Origin: an uncultured Bacteroidales bacterium
GTDB lineage: Bacteria; Bacteroidota; Bacteroidia; Bacteroidales; ML635J-15
Direction of reading: 5' to 3'
NCBI GenBank assembly: GCA_937899245.1
Contig: CALDKB010000049.1
Span: forward strand, 124,001 to 188,000
Length of the DNA: 64,000 nt
Shown in pieces: positions 1 to 8,640 of the stretch. The notes below the pieces were generated by a model, which saw nothing but the letters and a program-made list of their open reading frames with translations, ran no database searches and was not told the origin of the DNA. The number at the start of each line of letters is the position of its first letter. Within the stretch, counting starts at the first letter, position 1. Position numbers and translations under genes: made by a program.

Positions 1-438
1 CATGTAGAATTCGGGGACAACCAAGTCGCCGGCCCAGAAAAAGCAGTTTATTATCGTCATTATTATTACCCCGATTGTGTAGTAGTAGCATATATTCGCC
101 CATTCCCTGATGTTTGTGTCCAGTGATATGCCGATGCAGATGCTCAAAAATGCAACAGTCAGCTGTGTTAGGTCCGACATCATAAAGTGTCTGCCAAGCA
201 AAATGAATGTTATGAATTCTAGCGCAACGATTACAATAGTGGCAAAAAATAGGCGTACAAAACGTATCGAACAATATTTTTCTATTGACAACGAAAGCAA
301 AAAGGCACAACCCATGCATGCCATGATTGCGTACCTGAGGATATAGTAAGTTGCTGTCATGTATATCCATGGCAGATAGGAAACTACCACCATGGCAAGT
401 GTCGCAAACAGTAGATATTTTGCTATTTTGTTTTTCAC
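1..438 (-). CDS. Partial polytopic membrane protein of a polysaccharide cluster
   Basis: An open frame of 146 codons runs from a GTG at 438 to the left edge without a stop, so only the N-terminal part is present. It encodes about five hydrophobic segments (near residues 5-25, 30-50, 60-80, 88-105 and 118-138) joined by short loops, the look of an O-antigen polymerase or ligase-type protein. GTG is chosen because it lies 10 bases after the TAA of the upstream ATP-grasp gene; an ATG at codon 16 is the alternative. Its position after two ATP-grasp genes, a CapA-like gene and a flippase supports a role in surface polysaccharide assembly in the inner membrane. The family is inferred from topology and context, not from a motif. 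Confidence 0.55.
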   Translation of the reverse strand, partial: MKNKIAKYLLFATLAMVVVSYLPWIYMTATYYILRYAIMACMGCAFLLSLSIEKYCSIRFVRLFFATIVIVALEFITFILLGRHFMMSDLTQLTVAFLSICIGISLDTNIREWANICYYYTIGVIIMTIINCFFWAGDLVVPEFYM

Positions 439-448
439 TTTGGAATTT

Positions 449-1333
449 TTAATCAGGTAAAACAACTTTTTGTCCGAATAGCAAATCGGTGGATGGCAGA
501 CGCCCACTGTCAAAGCCTCCGGCAGGGGTAAATGTCAACTCGCCAAAATAAGCCTTTCCGTTTTCAAGGTAAAAGTCGGCACGAACAAATGGAAATGGTT
601 TTGAGAGTATTTCTGCATATTCAAATAGTTCGTCCATGCCTTCAGGTTTTGGAATTGTAAAATTTTCTGGAGCGGCCATGCCTTGTTTGTTAAGCCGTTG
701 CAACTGCCAGTCGCGATTGAAGAAATAGAAGCTGGGCTTTTCTTGTTTTCCTCTGCCAATGCAGCATAACACGTATTCCGGCTTGCCGTTAAAACAATAT
801 ATTTTATAGTCGACAGGTGAGGAGCCATCTTCCGTTTCGATGAATTTCTCGCACAATATCAGTTTCTCTTTGAAGCCATATTGAGGTTCTGCGGCTACAT
901 ATTGGTATTTAATTATTTCAAATCGATTCAAATCTTTTACTGTCGACTCTATGTCAATCTTTTGCTTGCCGTTGCATATCACATTTCCTCCACAGCCGAA
1001 ATTCCATTTCAGGACATATTTTTCGGGTAGTTCTTCCCATTTGATTTCGTCTGCATGATGGTACACCTTGATAAGTGGGTTTAGTATGTGTTCCAGTCCA
1101 CATTTCCTGACGTATTCACGTACCCTGTATTTGTCGGCACATTGCTCTACAAGTTCATTGTCCTTGTAATAATGAATCTTCATCCATTGGATTTTCTCGT
1201 CAAGTGTCTGCGGATGTCTCAAGTGCAAGCGCTTGTGATGGCATGCAAAATACAATACCTTGACAGTCAGTCTGGGCGATATACCTGTCATGATATATCT
1301 TGCCAGCATATTTATTTTTGACCTGAATTCCAT
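449..1333 (-). CDS. TupA-like ATP-grasp protein
   Basis: This 294-residue protein resembles the TupA-like ATP-grasp family found in capsule and O-antigen clusters, where members are thought to ligate amino acids or other acids to sugars or to sugar-linked peptides. Visible hallmarks are TLDEKIQWMK near residue 43, DKYRVREYV near 67, a glycine-rich YVLKWNFGCGGN segment near 105-116 that fits the nucleotide-binding lid, DYKIYCFNGKP near 175, and the C-terminal FVRADFYLENGKAYFGELTFTPAGG, whose acidic residues fit the metal-ATP site. It has no signal peptide and should be cytoplasmic. ATG start at 1333, 10 bases after the upstream ATP-grasp gene, so very probably cotranscribed. The substrate cannot be read from sequence. 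Confidence 0.85.
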   Translation of the reverse strand: MEFRSKINMLARYIMTGISPRLTVKVLYFACHHKRLHLRHPQTLDEKIQWMKIHYYKDNELVEQCADKYRVREYVRKCGLEHILNPLIKVYHHADEIKWEELPEKYVLKWNFGCGGNVICNGKQKIDIESTVKDLNRFEIIKYQYVAAEPQYGFKEKLILCEKFIETEDGSSPVDYKIYCFNGKPEYVLCCIGRGKQEKPSFYFFNRDWQLQRLNKQGMAAPENFTIPKPEGMDELFEYAEILSKPFPFVRADFYLENGKAYFGELTFTPAGGFDSGRLPSTDLLFGQKVVLPD

Positions 1334-1343
1334 AGTTCAATTT

Positions 1344-2426
1344 CTACCAGTAGCTATGTCTTGTGTTTCTCTTTGTGTATAGCTTTTTCAAAAAATCTTC
1401 TGGATTGTCGCCGAAAGCAGGTCCGAATGCCGATTGGCTTAAATCTGGGTCCGCATTCCATTCTATAAAGATAGGTTCTCCGTTTTCGCCAACAGCAAAA
1501 TCCCATGCTGCGATATTAAAGTGTGGCAGGTTGAAATGAAGTCTTTTGGCTGTTTCTACGACTTCGTTAAATGAAGGAATCTGATATCCTTCAAGTGTAA
1601 CTCCACAATCGGTCTTTTCAACCAGATCGTAGCCGGGTGCACCAAATGCATATTTTCCAAGAGTTCCGTCGGCGTTTATCAAAGTGCTTATTCCGCCTGC
1701 GCTCTCATTGTCGATAACCTGACCTGCGCGTCCGATACGAATGACAGCGTAGATAAGTTTTACGTCCATGTCTTTGCGGTATGTAAGCAATCGTATGGTA
1801 TTGACTGATGCCGGATTCAATGCAGCCATTCTTTCGTGCTGATGGACAACTGTTTGAATGATAAAGTCTCGTTTGTATTCGTCGAAAAGCTGGGCGATGG
1901 TCTTGCCGTTGCGGTTTGTAATTCCGTCTTTCACCTGGATTCTGCAAACGCCTTCGCCACGTGTCTTGAGCGATGGCTTTACAATAGCATCGTCTAAGTT
2001 GTTGCATATCGCCAAAGCTTCATCACGGCTTATTGCTTTTCCGTTGGCATAAAAATGGTAATTTATGTTCTTGACAAATGTTTTCGGCTGAATAACATCG
2101 GGGAACAGCTCCTCGGCAACATTCTTGTCGGCGTACGCGTCTTTCATTGGGAAGTTGTTGAATCGGCCAATCATCTCGCTTCTGTATATGCCCACAGGAA
2201 TATAATATGGCGAATAGATACCTGTACGTGAATATAGGAATTTGTGCCATATCAAAGGAACCCTACGTCCAATTGCCCGTTTGTAGAATGCCTGTATTTC
2301 TTTTTTCTGCTGACGTGTGAGTTTGCGTTTAACTTTTAACTTCTTGTATTTCTTGTGAATCTCATGGTAAAACGAGTACTCCAGGAGATACTTGTGAATT
2401 ATTGATGTCGTTTTTAAACTTTTCAT
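1344..2426 (-). CDS. Sugar-transfer-associated ATP-grasp protein
   Basis: A 360-residue protein of the sugar-transfer-associated ATP-grasp type. The core includes DAIVKPSLKTRGEGVCRI (about 147-164, glycine-rich ATP-binding loop), NTIRLLTYRK (about 208), a RIGRAGQVIDNESAGGI stretch, and the terminal EPIFIEWNADPDLSQSAFGP with acidic metal-binding positions. The basic N-terminal 80 residues are helical and may bind a partner. Such proteins are known in polysaccharide gene clusters and are presumed to form an amide or ester bond using ATP. It sits 1 base downstream of the CapA-like gene and is followed by a second, sequence-unrelated ATP-grasp gene. The acceptor and donor are unknown. Confidence 0.82.
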   Translation of the reverse strand: MKSLKTTSIIHKYLLEYSFYHEIHKKYKKLKVKRKLTRQQKKEIQAFYKRAIGRRVPLIWHKFLYSRTGIYSPYYIPVGIYRSEMIGRFNNFPMKDAYADKNVAEELFPDVIQPKTFVKNINYHFYANGKAISRDEALAICNNLDDAIVKPSLKTRGEGVCRIQVKDGITNRNGKTIAQLFDEYKRDFIIQTVVHQHERMAALNPASVNTIRLLTYRKDMDVKLIYAVIRIGRAGQVIDNESAGGISTLINADGTLGKYAFGAPGYDLVEKTDCGVTLEGYQIPSFNEVVETAKRLHFNLPHFNIAAWDFAVGENGEPIFIEWNADPDLSQSAFGPAFGDNPEDFLKKLYTKRNTRHSYW

Positions 2427-2427
2427 A

Positions 2428-3558
2428 TTATTTATTCTTTAAACCTTTTATTGTTACATTTCTGCGTGCGTCATTTTTTAGGAGCATCAGCAAACTGTTG
2501 TGCGATTCTCCGTAGTTTCTTGTTATAATAGATTTAAATTTTTTCGCTGATGTTTTTGCAAATGCCATGAATGTTTTTTTGCTGTAGAACCTCTCAACGA
2601 CTGCATATTCTTGTTCCATGGTCAATTTCCTGATTGTCGGTGCCAGATATTTGTCGTATGCATCCTTGTCCTTTAGATAGTTGCATATCAATTCATTGTG
2701 CTTGCTTCTCGATTCGCTGCTGTCGATTGAAAGTGCTCTGTTTTCTGAATTAAATGTATTGACAGTTTCAAATGACATTTTCCCGTCGGTGATATTGCAA
2801 ATGACACAAAGGCCTTCGTACCAATGTGGTTTATTTGCCTTGAAGTCGGGTGTTGCCTTGCTGTTGAAGAAGAAGTTGCCGAGGCTGTAGAATATGTACT
2901 TGCCCTTGTATTCTTCCCAGCCTTGAGGACAATGCGGATGTGTCCCGATGATAGCGTCTGCGCCGTAATCGATAAGGTCGCGATAGCGGGCTATTGTTTC
3001 CGGCAAAGGAACATCGATATATTCGATTCCGTCGTGAGGAAGGACAAAAAGAAAATCAACATTCTTTTTTGCTTCCATAATATCGTGGTTTACACGTAGG
3101 TCGTTAATGTATGCGCAGCCAAGTCCTTCGTGTTTGCTTACGTCGTCGAAGACGCCTTTCTCGGAGGCGTAGCTCAACGCCATAAAGCCAAGCTTCATGC
3201 CGTCTAATTCGACAATCTTCACCTTGTATGCTTCGTCGTATGTGCCAGAACCAAAACTTTTCCCCTCAAGTTCCGAAACCGTTTTTTCAAAGCCATTGAC
3301 ACCACAATCAAATGCGTGGTTGTTGGCCATGGAAAAAATGTCGAAACCCAAATCACGAAGAAAGGCTGGCGAGTCGTCATTTTGAAAATAATAGACGTTA
3401 TTCTGCCCCGAAGATGGTTTGAGCGGAATTTCGAAGTTTACAACACGAAGGTCGCATGAACTTAGGAGTTCTCGTAGTTCGTCTGATACTCTGATAAGAG
3501 AAGTGCTTGGTTTTGAGCAGAAATCCCCAGCAAAAAATATGCGAGTGCTATTCTTCAT
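2428..3558 (-). CDS. CapA-family (PGA_cap) metallophosphoesterase-like protein
   Basis: This 376-residue protein shows the CapA/PgsA fold signature: FAGDF at the N-terminus, VVNFEIPL near 40, FSMANNHAFDCG near 75-87, VLPHDGIEY near 172, and GTHPHCPQGWEEYKGKYIFYSLGNF near 204-230. These are the metal-site and loop residues of the calcineurin-like PGA_cap domain, first named in poly-gamma-glutamate capsule synthesis but widespread in polysaccharide clusters. There is no signal peptide or membrane helix at the N-terminus, unlike Bacillus CapA, so it is probably cytoplasmic. The start at 3558 overlaps the end of the flippase gene by 11 bases and its stop lies 1 base before the next ATG, indicating tight translational coupling. 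Confidence 0.85.
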   Translation of the reverse strand: MKNSTRIFFAGDFCSKPSTSLIRVSDELRELLSSCDLRVVNFEIPLKPSSGQNNVYYFQNDDSPAFLRDLGFDIFSMANNHAFDCGVNGFEKTVSELEGKSFGSGTYDEAYKVKIVELDGMKLGFMALSYASEKGVFDDVSKHEGLGCAYINDLRVNHDIMEAKKNVDFLFVLPHDGIEYIDVPLPETIARYRDLIDYGADAIIGTHPHCPQGWEEYKGKYIFYSLGNFFFNSKATPDFKANKPHWYEGLCVICNITDGKMSFETVNTFNSENRALSIDSSESRSKHNELICNYLKDKDAYDKYLAPTIRKLTMEQEYAVVERFYSKKTFMAFAKTSAKKFKSIITRNYGESHNSLLMLLKNDARRNVTIKGLKNK

Positions 3559-5038
3559 TGCTTTGCTTTTGTTGTACTTTTTTACTTCTTATTTTCGTTT
3601 TAAAGTCCTTGGCAATATTAACAAAATTATTGAAAGCCTTCAATTTAAAAACGACCGATATTCCTAAATATGTCAACACGTATATTACTAGTTCGATGCT
3701 TCCTTTGACATAGATGTTCTCTCCAGCCAATAGGCCTGATGCATAGGCAAATGCCATTGAAATCAGACCGCATGCAACGATAGGGAGCAAATCAAGAATC
3801 TGCTTTTGCAATTTATATCCGATGTATTTGTGCACCAGCGATGCGTTGATTATGTAGATCATGTATGATGTGATGACCATTCCGACGAGAAGCCCCGTCA
3901 TTCCGAATAGAGCCAGTCCTCCAACGACAAAAATTAATCCCAGTCCGCGTTTTATCAATGTCCACACCAGTAATTTGCCACTACGTCCGATTGCCGCTAC
4001 TGCATAATAGTTTATTCCTTGCAGGCTAACTGCTATTCCGGCTATGCAGAGTATTTGAAAATAAGGAACCGATGCTAACCACTTGTCTGTATATATGAGG
4101 ACTATCAATGGTTCGGCAATGAGGATGAAAACTAGCATCAACGGTACTGTCATATATGCCAGCGATGTGATGAATTGGCTCAGCATGTTTGCCATCCTTG
4201 GCTTGTCGTTTTGGGCGGAAGCCAAAATCGGATATGCAACTCTGTCAACAACATTGGATATGCTGGTTGACGATAGTTCTTCAAGTTTTTTTCCTTGCGA
4301 ATAATAGCCCATTGTTGTCGAGCTGTAAACTTTGCCAATCAATAGGCCTTGTATGTTGTTGCAGAATGTGTTTACTAGGTTGCCTATCAGGATAAAGAAA
4401 CCGAAGTTGAAAAGTTCCTTGAACGACTGCCATGAGAATGTGAATTTAGGATACCACTTGCCTGTAATCCACAATAGTGCTGTTGTAATTGAGCATAGTA
4501 ATAGTTGCTGTGCGACCAAAGCCCAAATGCCGAAACCAAGAAATGCAAGTGTTATCGATATGCATACGGAAATTACGGCTGATGTTATGTCTATTATCGC
4601 TAATTTCCTGAATTGGAGCTGTTTGCGTAGCCTGTTGTTCTGGATAAGGCTTAATGCGTTAATAATAAGCATTAAAGCTTCGAGACGCAAAACTTTTGAC
4701 AATAGTGGGATTTTATAAAAGCTGGCGATAAATGGGGCGCAAAGGAATATGATGCCGTAGAGAAACAACGATAGGAATAGGTTCCAATAGAAGATTGTTG
4801 AATAGTCGTCTTCTGTAGGTTCTTTTTTCTGAATTAGGGCAGAACCGAAGCCGCCGTCTATAAATGTATTAGAGATGGTGATAAATATTGCCAGCATTCC
4901 GATGCATCCAAAATCGTCGGCGGACAGCAACCGGGCCAAGACAATGTTTGCAATAAACGAGATTGCCATTGCCCCAAATTTCTGGAATGCACTCCAAAAG
5001 ACTCCGGATACGGTTTTTGACTTAAGACTGGCAGCCAT
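3548..5038 (-). CDS. Lipopolysaccharide/polysaccharide flippase, Wzx-type (MOP superfamily)
   Basis: A 496-residue polytopic membrane protein with about 12-14 hydrophobic segments. The N-terminal KTVSGVFWSAFQKFGAMAISFIANIVLARLLSADDFG followed by GGFGSALIQKKEPTEDDYSTIFYWNL is the pattern of WzxC/RfbX-like oligosaccharide flippases, which move lipid-linked repeat units across the inner membrane. It is the first gene of the polysaccharide group read leftward and overlaps the capA-like gene by 11 bases. ATG at 5038. A terminal lysine-rich tail (residues about 480-496) faces the cytoplasm. The class is secure; the transported glycan is not known. Confidence 0.9.
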   Translation of the reverse strand: MAASLKSKTVSGVFWSAFQKFGAMAISFIANIVLARLLSADDFGCIGMLAIFITISNTFIDGGFGSALIQKKEPTEDDYSTIFYWNLFLSLFLYGIIFLCAPFIASFYKIPLLSKVLRLEALMLIINALSLIQNNRLRKQLQFRKLAIIDITSAVISVCISITLAFLGFGIWALVAQQLLLCSITTALLWITGKWYPKFTFSWQSFKELFNFGFFILIGNLVNTFCNNIQGLLIGKVYSSTTMGYYSQGKKLEELSSTSISNVVDRVAYPILASAQNDKPRMANMLSQFITSLAYMTVPLMLVFILIAEPLIVLIYTDKWLASVPYFQILCIAGIAVSLQGINYYAVAAIGRSGKLLVWTLIKRGLGLIFVVGGLALFGMTGLLVGMVITSYMIYIINASLVHKYIGYKLQKQILDLLPIVACGLISMAFAYASGLLAGENIYVKGSIELVIYVLTYLGISVVFKLKAFNNFVNIAKDFKTKIRSKKVQQKQSNEE

Positions 5039-5045
5039 GATGTTG

Positions 5046-6254
5046 TTATTTTCCCTCTGCGAAATCTTTTAGATAGGCGAAGCGAGGCGTCAATTTACCA
5101 TTCCTTATGATGGTTCCGCGTTCTACGATTTCTGAATTTGCGTCTGAAAGCAGGCCACCAATTACATGTTTCATCAGCATATCGCCGAAATATGCACTTG
5201 TGTCCATTGCCAATGCGTTAGGACATGTGTCCACAGCCATGACAGTTATGTTTTCCGAATTTGAAAATGCCGGTTCTTCGCCGCATGTCGCCGGATTGTA
5301 GTCGTAGTATGGCTCATCATGCGTAGCGGGACGCAAGGTCGATTTTACGCTGCCTTGAATGTCGCATGTGACATCGCCTATGAATTTTATGCGTAAATCC
5401 TTGTTTTTCAAATCTTCGCAAGAAAGATATATAGGAGCTCCAATTCCCCAGAAATGGGCGCATATCAGGATGTCTGCACTTTTGCCAAAGCGCATGAAGT
5501 CACTTTCGTACTCGTCGGCATGTTTGGTGAAATGCTCGAAATTGAAGTCTTTGCCGTTGCGGTGCTTTACAAGCCTGTCGACATCGGCAGTGGTGTACGA
5601 AAGTTTCGAGACTTTTTCTGTAGTCAGGAATTCATCCTCTGTCAAATGTGCTGCACCAATTTCGTCGAGTATGTATTGTGCGCCTTGAGAAACTCTGCCT
5701 GCTCCGGTAACCATTATTTTAACAGCAGGAAGGTCAACCGACCGTAATGCTGACTTGAGTCCTTCCAAGGTGAAGCGTCTGTCAGGTTTCGGCAATTCGT
5801 AGAGGTGATGACGTAGTCCATAACCTCTTAATGTGTAGTAGGCGCCAACAATCCCGGCCCACCAGCCAAAGGCGCAAACGCGTATTCCTTTGTCGTCAAC
5901 AAGGTATTCGTAGTCGGTAAAGGTAATCCTTTTGGCCATAAATGCTTGAATAAGAGGACGGTTGTATTCCTGCATCTTGGCTATATGCCCAAAGAAAACA
6001 TAATGTTTCTCTGGAAGCAAGGTGCTGATATCGGCTTCCTTGATGCCAAAAAGAACATCACAGTCTGAAACGTCGTCACAAACGTAAAGTCCTGCTTGAC
6101 GGTATTCTTCGTCAGAAAAAGATCTAATGTCGCTTGATTGAACTATAAATTTATGTTCCGGATATTCTTTTTGCATTTGTGCCAACTGTTGTGGCGAAAA
6201 AGCAACTCTATTGTCAACAGGAACCTTTGTCTCTTTTATCAAAGCTATCTTCAT
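5046..6254 (-). CDS. NAD(P)-dependent oxidoreductase, alanine/saccharopine dehydrogenase-like
   Basis: A 402-residue protein beginning IALIKETKVPVDNRVAFSP, the N-terminal signature of the alanine dehydrogenase / pyridine-nucleotide transhydrogenase fold. A Rossmann dinucleotide loop, VTGAGRVSQGAQ, is near residue 186. DVTCDIQGSVKSTLRPATHDEPYYDY near 293 resembles lysine-forming saccharopine dehydrogenases (LYS1 type). It most likely oxidises or reductively aminates an amino-acid substrate in the cytosol, but which one cannot be decided. It starts at the ATG at 6254, behind a full promoter at 6292-6323, and ends 7 bases before the flippase ATG, so the polysaccharide genes may be read through from its promoter. 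Confidence 0.78.
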   Translation of the reverse strand: MKIALIKETKVPVDNRVAFSPQQLAQMQKEYPEHKFIVQSSDIRSFSDEEYRQAGLYVCDDVSDCDVLFGIKEADISTLLPEKHYVFFGHIAKMQEYNRPLIQAFMAKRITFTDYEYLVDDKGIRVCAFGWWAGIVGAYYTLRGYGLRHHLYELPKPDRRFTLEGLKSALRSVDLPAVKIMVTGAGRVSQGAQYILDEIGAAHLTEDEFLTTEKVSKLSYTTADVDRLVKHRNGKDFNFEHFTKHADEYESDFMRFGKSADILICAHFWGIGAPIYLSCEDLKNKDLRIKFIGDVTCDIQGSVKSTLRPATHDEPYYDYNPATCGEEPAFSNSENITVMAVDTCPNALAMDTSAYFGDMLMKHVIGGLLSDANSEIVERGTIIRNGKLTPRFAYLKDFAEGK

Positions 6255-6291
6255 GTCCTAAATGTATTCTATACCTATTAAAAACAAATGG

Positions 6292-6323
6292 CAAATATAT
6301 AATATTTTTTTACTTAATGCAAA
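6292..6323 (-). promoter_or_regulatory. Promoter for the dehydrogenase and following polysaccharide genes
   Basis: On the minus strand TTTG is followed after 20 bases by TATATTTG (plus-strand complement at 6292-6299), matching the Bacteroidetes vegetative consensus (-33 TTG/TTTG, -7 TAnnTTTG). It lies about 38 bases before the ATG at 6254. No other promoter is visible down to the left edge. Confidence 0.65.
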
Positions 6324-6390
6324 AAGCGAAACTTGCTTTGCCTTACGAGATAATGGTCTGTCTGTTATGCTTTTAGTTGTTGCTGATACG

Positions 6391-6420
6391 AAAAAAGCTT
6401 CCCGACGGGAAGCTTTTTCC
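6391..6420 (-). terminator. Intrinsic terminator after the serpin operon
   Basis: Perfect 12-bp arms (6392-6403 and 6407-6418) with the 3-base loop GAC. The stem is GC-rich at the loop and A/T at the base, giving a T-run in the minus direction 17 bases after the stop of the small secreted protein. A/T symmetry means it could also act on the plus strand, where no gene needs it. Confidence 0.85.
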
Positions 6421-6436
6421 TTTGAATTTGTTTAGA

Positions 6437-6880
6437 TTATTCTTCTTCTCTAATCTTTTTGCTTGATTCGATTACTTCGCCTGTTGTGGCATCCTTTACT
6501 TCAAGAGTGGTAAAGTACCATTGTTTTTCGCCAGTTTCGTAGTCTGCTGCATTGGTGCCAATCAGCTGGTATGCAAGGTTGCTGAGCTTACCATATTGTT
6601 TCTGGTTCGGCTTAACCTTGATTTCCTTGTGTCCAGTGTGCCTTTTTTCTGTCATGCCGTTTTCGATGAATACTTCGTAGCTAACTGTTACTTCTGCCGT
6701 ACCCATGTTCTGGAAGTAGAGCGACAATTCCAGAGGACTTGTATCATCCTTAGCGTTCAAGTGTGCTACTTTCGTCTTAACCAATACATTGGCGATAGTG
6801 TCAAATTCGGTATATCCCTTTTGTGCAAATACCGGAATGCTGAAAATTGCAATTGCAATCAATAATACAAACTTTCTCAT
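6437..6880 (-). CDS. Small secreted protein of unknown function
   Basis: A 147-residue protein with a clear signal peptide (MRKFVLLIAIAIFSIPVFAQ, cleavage after A19 likely), so periplasmic or exported. The mature part, about 127 residues, is predicted mostly beta (alternating hydrophobic pattern, LSLYFQNMGTAEVTVSYEVFIENG), resembling an immunoglobulin-like sandwich, and ends in a charged tail, IREEE. I recognise no family. Its ATG overlaps the serpin stop by one base (TAATG), so the two are translationally coupled and may act together outside the cytoplasm. It is the last gene before a strong terminator. Confidence 0.7.
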   Translation of the reverse strand: MRKFVLLIAIAIFSIPVFAQKGYTEFDTIANVLVKTKVAHLNAKDDTSPLELSLYFQNMGTAEVTVSYEVFIENGMTEKRHTGHKEIKVKPNQKQYGKLSNLAYQLIGTNAADYETGEKQWYFTTLEVKDATTGEVIESSKKIREEE

Positions 6881-8073
6881 TACTTTGTGTTTTTTTCTGG
6901 TTTAACATATTTTCCTATAAACAGAACTGCATCGTTCTTTTGTTCCTTGATGACAAATACGAATGGCCTGTTGATTGACAATTTAGGATTATGTGCATTT
7001 GTAGCTGTTTTCTCCCTGACAATGACTGCCGTAGCTGCTGCCGCTTCGGTTCCTTTTTCCGAAACTTCCACAAGCGACTGATGGATAACATTGTCGATCA
7101 TAAGGTTGGTCCTGCCATTCATCTTTGAGAAATTGGCGCTATTCAAAAATGCCGACTTTATGCCCATGCCAAATAGGACGTCCTTCATTTCGTAGCGCGA
7201 TTCAATCTTGAATTTTGGCATGGAAACGTCTGCTTTGATAAGTTTGGTGTCGTTCATCAATGATTCAAATTTTTCGTATGTCATCTGACTTATATATTCA
7301 TCAATGTCTGTGTCTTTCTTCGGCATGATTATGTACATGGAAGCTTTTTTGTCAGCATATTCTAATTTCATCATTGTGGCTTCTTCATTGTCGTTAAGTT
7401 CAACTGTTTGAGTGCCGTTCATGAAATCGGTAACATATTCAAGGGAATTTTTGCCGTAGAATGTCATCGGTCTTGTTTTTTCTGTCTTAAACTCCTTGGC
7501 CCAGCTTGCATTGAAATAAATTGCATTAAGGAGTACAAGCTTCGTTAGCGAATTGACATCGTTTTTGTGCAATAAGTTTTTAATTTTACCATTGGTGTTT
7601 TTCTCAACCCATTCGTTGATTTTCTTTATCGCCTCGCTTTTTGCCGCATCGTTCGAGAAGTCTGCTGACGATAAAATCGCATTGTAGTCCTTCAGGTCTG
7701 CAAGATATGTTTCAAGGAAATTGTAGTCCTTTTGAGCAACGGCGGCATTTGTTATTGTTAGGAAATTTTTGTCGGATTTATAAGTCTCAAGCAGTTGGGT
7801 GAATTCCTTGTGAGATTCGTTTTGGTTCTTTTTGAATTTAAGAACTTTGCGCATTTCTTTCGCAGTCTTTTTGGCTGCACCGTCGTATGCCATTGCAAGT
7901 GCGTCGTAAACACTGAACGGACTGACAAACGAGTTTGCAGTTGTCGTGTCGGCTTTGTTTATGCTTGAAAAAAGCTCAAAGGCAAATTCGTTGTTACTTT
8001 TAACTATTTCGCTTTGAGAGAAAATAGGTGCTGATAACGATACAGCAATAAATAGTGTTAGAAACTTCTTCAT
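6880..8073 (-). CDS. Serpin-family serine protease inhibitor
   Basis: A 397-residue protein from the ATG at 8073, chosen because it begins a standard signal peptide (MKKFLTLFIAVSLSAPIFSQ); the frame can extend upstream to 8127 but would bury that peptide. Serpin landmarks: NSFVSPFSVYDALAMAYDGA near the N-terminus, LVLLNAIYFNASWAKEF in the middle, the hinge GTEAAAATA at about 341-349, and the closing NRPFVFVIKEQKNDAVLFIGKY. The small-residue hinge is what inhibitory serpins have. Counting 17 residues along the reactive loop from the conserved Glu before the hinge puts P1 at a Lys (VREK|TA), suggesting a trypsin-like target, but the loop is a few residues longer than in alpha-1-antitrypsin, so P1 is uncertain. 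Bacterial serpins usually protect against host or community proteases. Confidence 0.93.
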   Translation of the reverse strand: MKKFLTLFIAVSLSAPIFSQSEIVKSNNEFAFELFSSINKADTTTANSFVSPFSVYDALAMAYDGAAKKTAKEMRKVLKFKKNQNESHKEFTQLLETYKSDKNFLTITNAAVAQKDYNFLETYLADLKDYNAILSSADFSNDAAKSEAIKKINEWVEKNTNGKIKNLLHKNDVNSLTKLVLLNAIYFNASWAKEFKTEKTRPMTFYGKNSLEYVTDFMNGTQTVELNDNEEATMMKLEYADKKASMYIIMPKKDTDIDEYISQMTYEKFESLMNDTKLIKADVSMPKFKIESRYEMKDVLFGMGIKSAFLNSANFSKMNGRTNLMIDNVIHQSLVEVSEKGTEAAAATAVIVREKTATNAHNPKLSINRPFVFVIKEQKNDAVLFIGKYVKPEKNTK

Positions 8074-8341
8074 AAATCTATATTTATATTTTTCAATATG
8101 CTTTTTCAATTCAAAATTCTTATGCACTAGTCTGTGTCAAGCCATTTTTTCGATTCAGAATTACTTTAAACCATTCTAATTTGCTCGTAACTTAATGTAA
8201 TTGTGCGAATTATGTACAAATCACAAGCCACGGGATTTTTTTTGAAACGCGAAAATTTTTATTGCAATAGCCATGCCGAAAATTTTCATTCCGAAAAATC
8301 CATAATTATCGTTTAAAATTTTCCTACTCGAAATCCAGATG

Positions 8342-8371
8342 CAAAAATAACACATTGTTTTTTCTCGGCAA
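8342..8371 (-). promoter_or_regulatory. Probable serpin promoter
   Basis: On the minus strand TTG (complement 8369-8371) precedes TATTTTTG (complement 8342-8349) by 19 bases, a full Bacteroidetes-type promoter. It would give a leader of about 260 nt before the serpin ATG at 8073. A second isolated -7 box, TATTTTTG on minus at 8490-8497, lies just downstream of the palindrome at 8506-8521 and is an alternative start. 8128-8500 contains no convincing ORF. Confidence 0.55.
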
Positions 8372-8505
8372 TATTTTTCCTTGCCTGCCGTAAGCTCATT
8401 TTTAATGGGGTAGGAGGGCTTATTTTTTTTAGATGATATTTATTTCGTCAGCAAAGAAATCGTTAAAAATACGAGGTTTTCAGAATTAGCAAAAATAAGG
8501 GTCTT

Positions 8506-8640
8506 TTTTACAATTGTAAAATAAACATACACAAAAGGACTCCTGTTACAAATGTAAAATAACCCATAATAACGTCTGTTGATTACAAACGTAAATTCAA
8601 TTAGCACTAATAATCAAACCGATTTTAACATTTGTTAAAA
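8506..8640. promoter_or_regulatory. Operator-like palindrome cluster A (four sites)
   Basis: Four inverted repeats share the core ACAnnTGT: TTTTACAATTGTAAAA at 8506-8521 (perfect), TTACAAATGTAA at 8546-8557, TTACAAACGTAA at 8583-8594 (one mismatch) and TTTTAACATTTGTTAAAA at 8623-8640. Centres are 38, 37 and 43 bases apart. Read on minus, the second and third sites contain TACATTTG and TACGTTTG, both fitting the -7 promoter element, so a bound protein would block leftward transcription. The likely binder is the adjacent XRE protein; this is inference. Confidence 0.55.

Noticed and set aside
8313..8399. 28-codon ORF on minus inside the serpin leader
   Set aside because: Too short, and the promoter box at 8342-8349 lies inside it; no evidence of translation.
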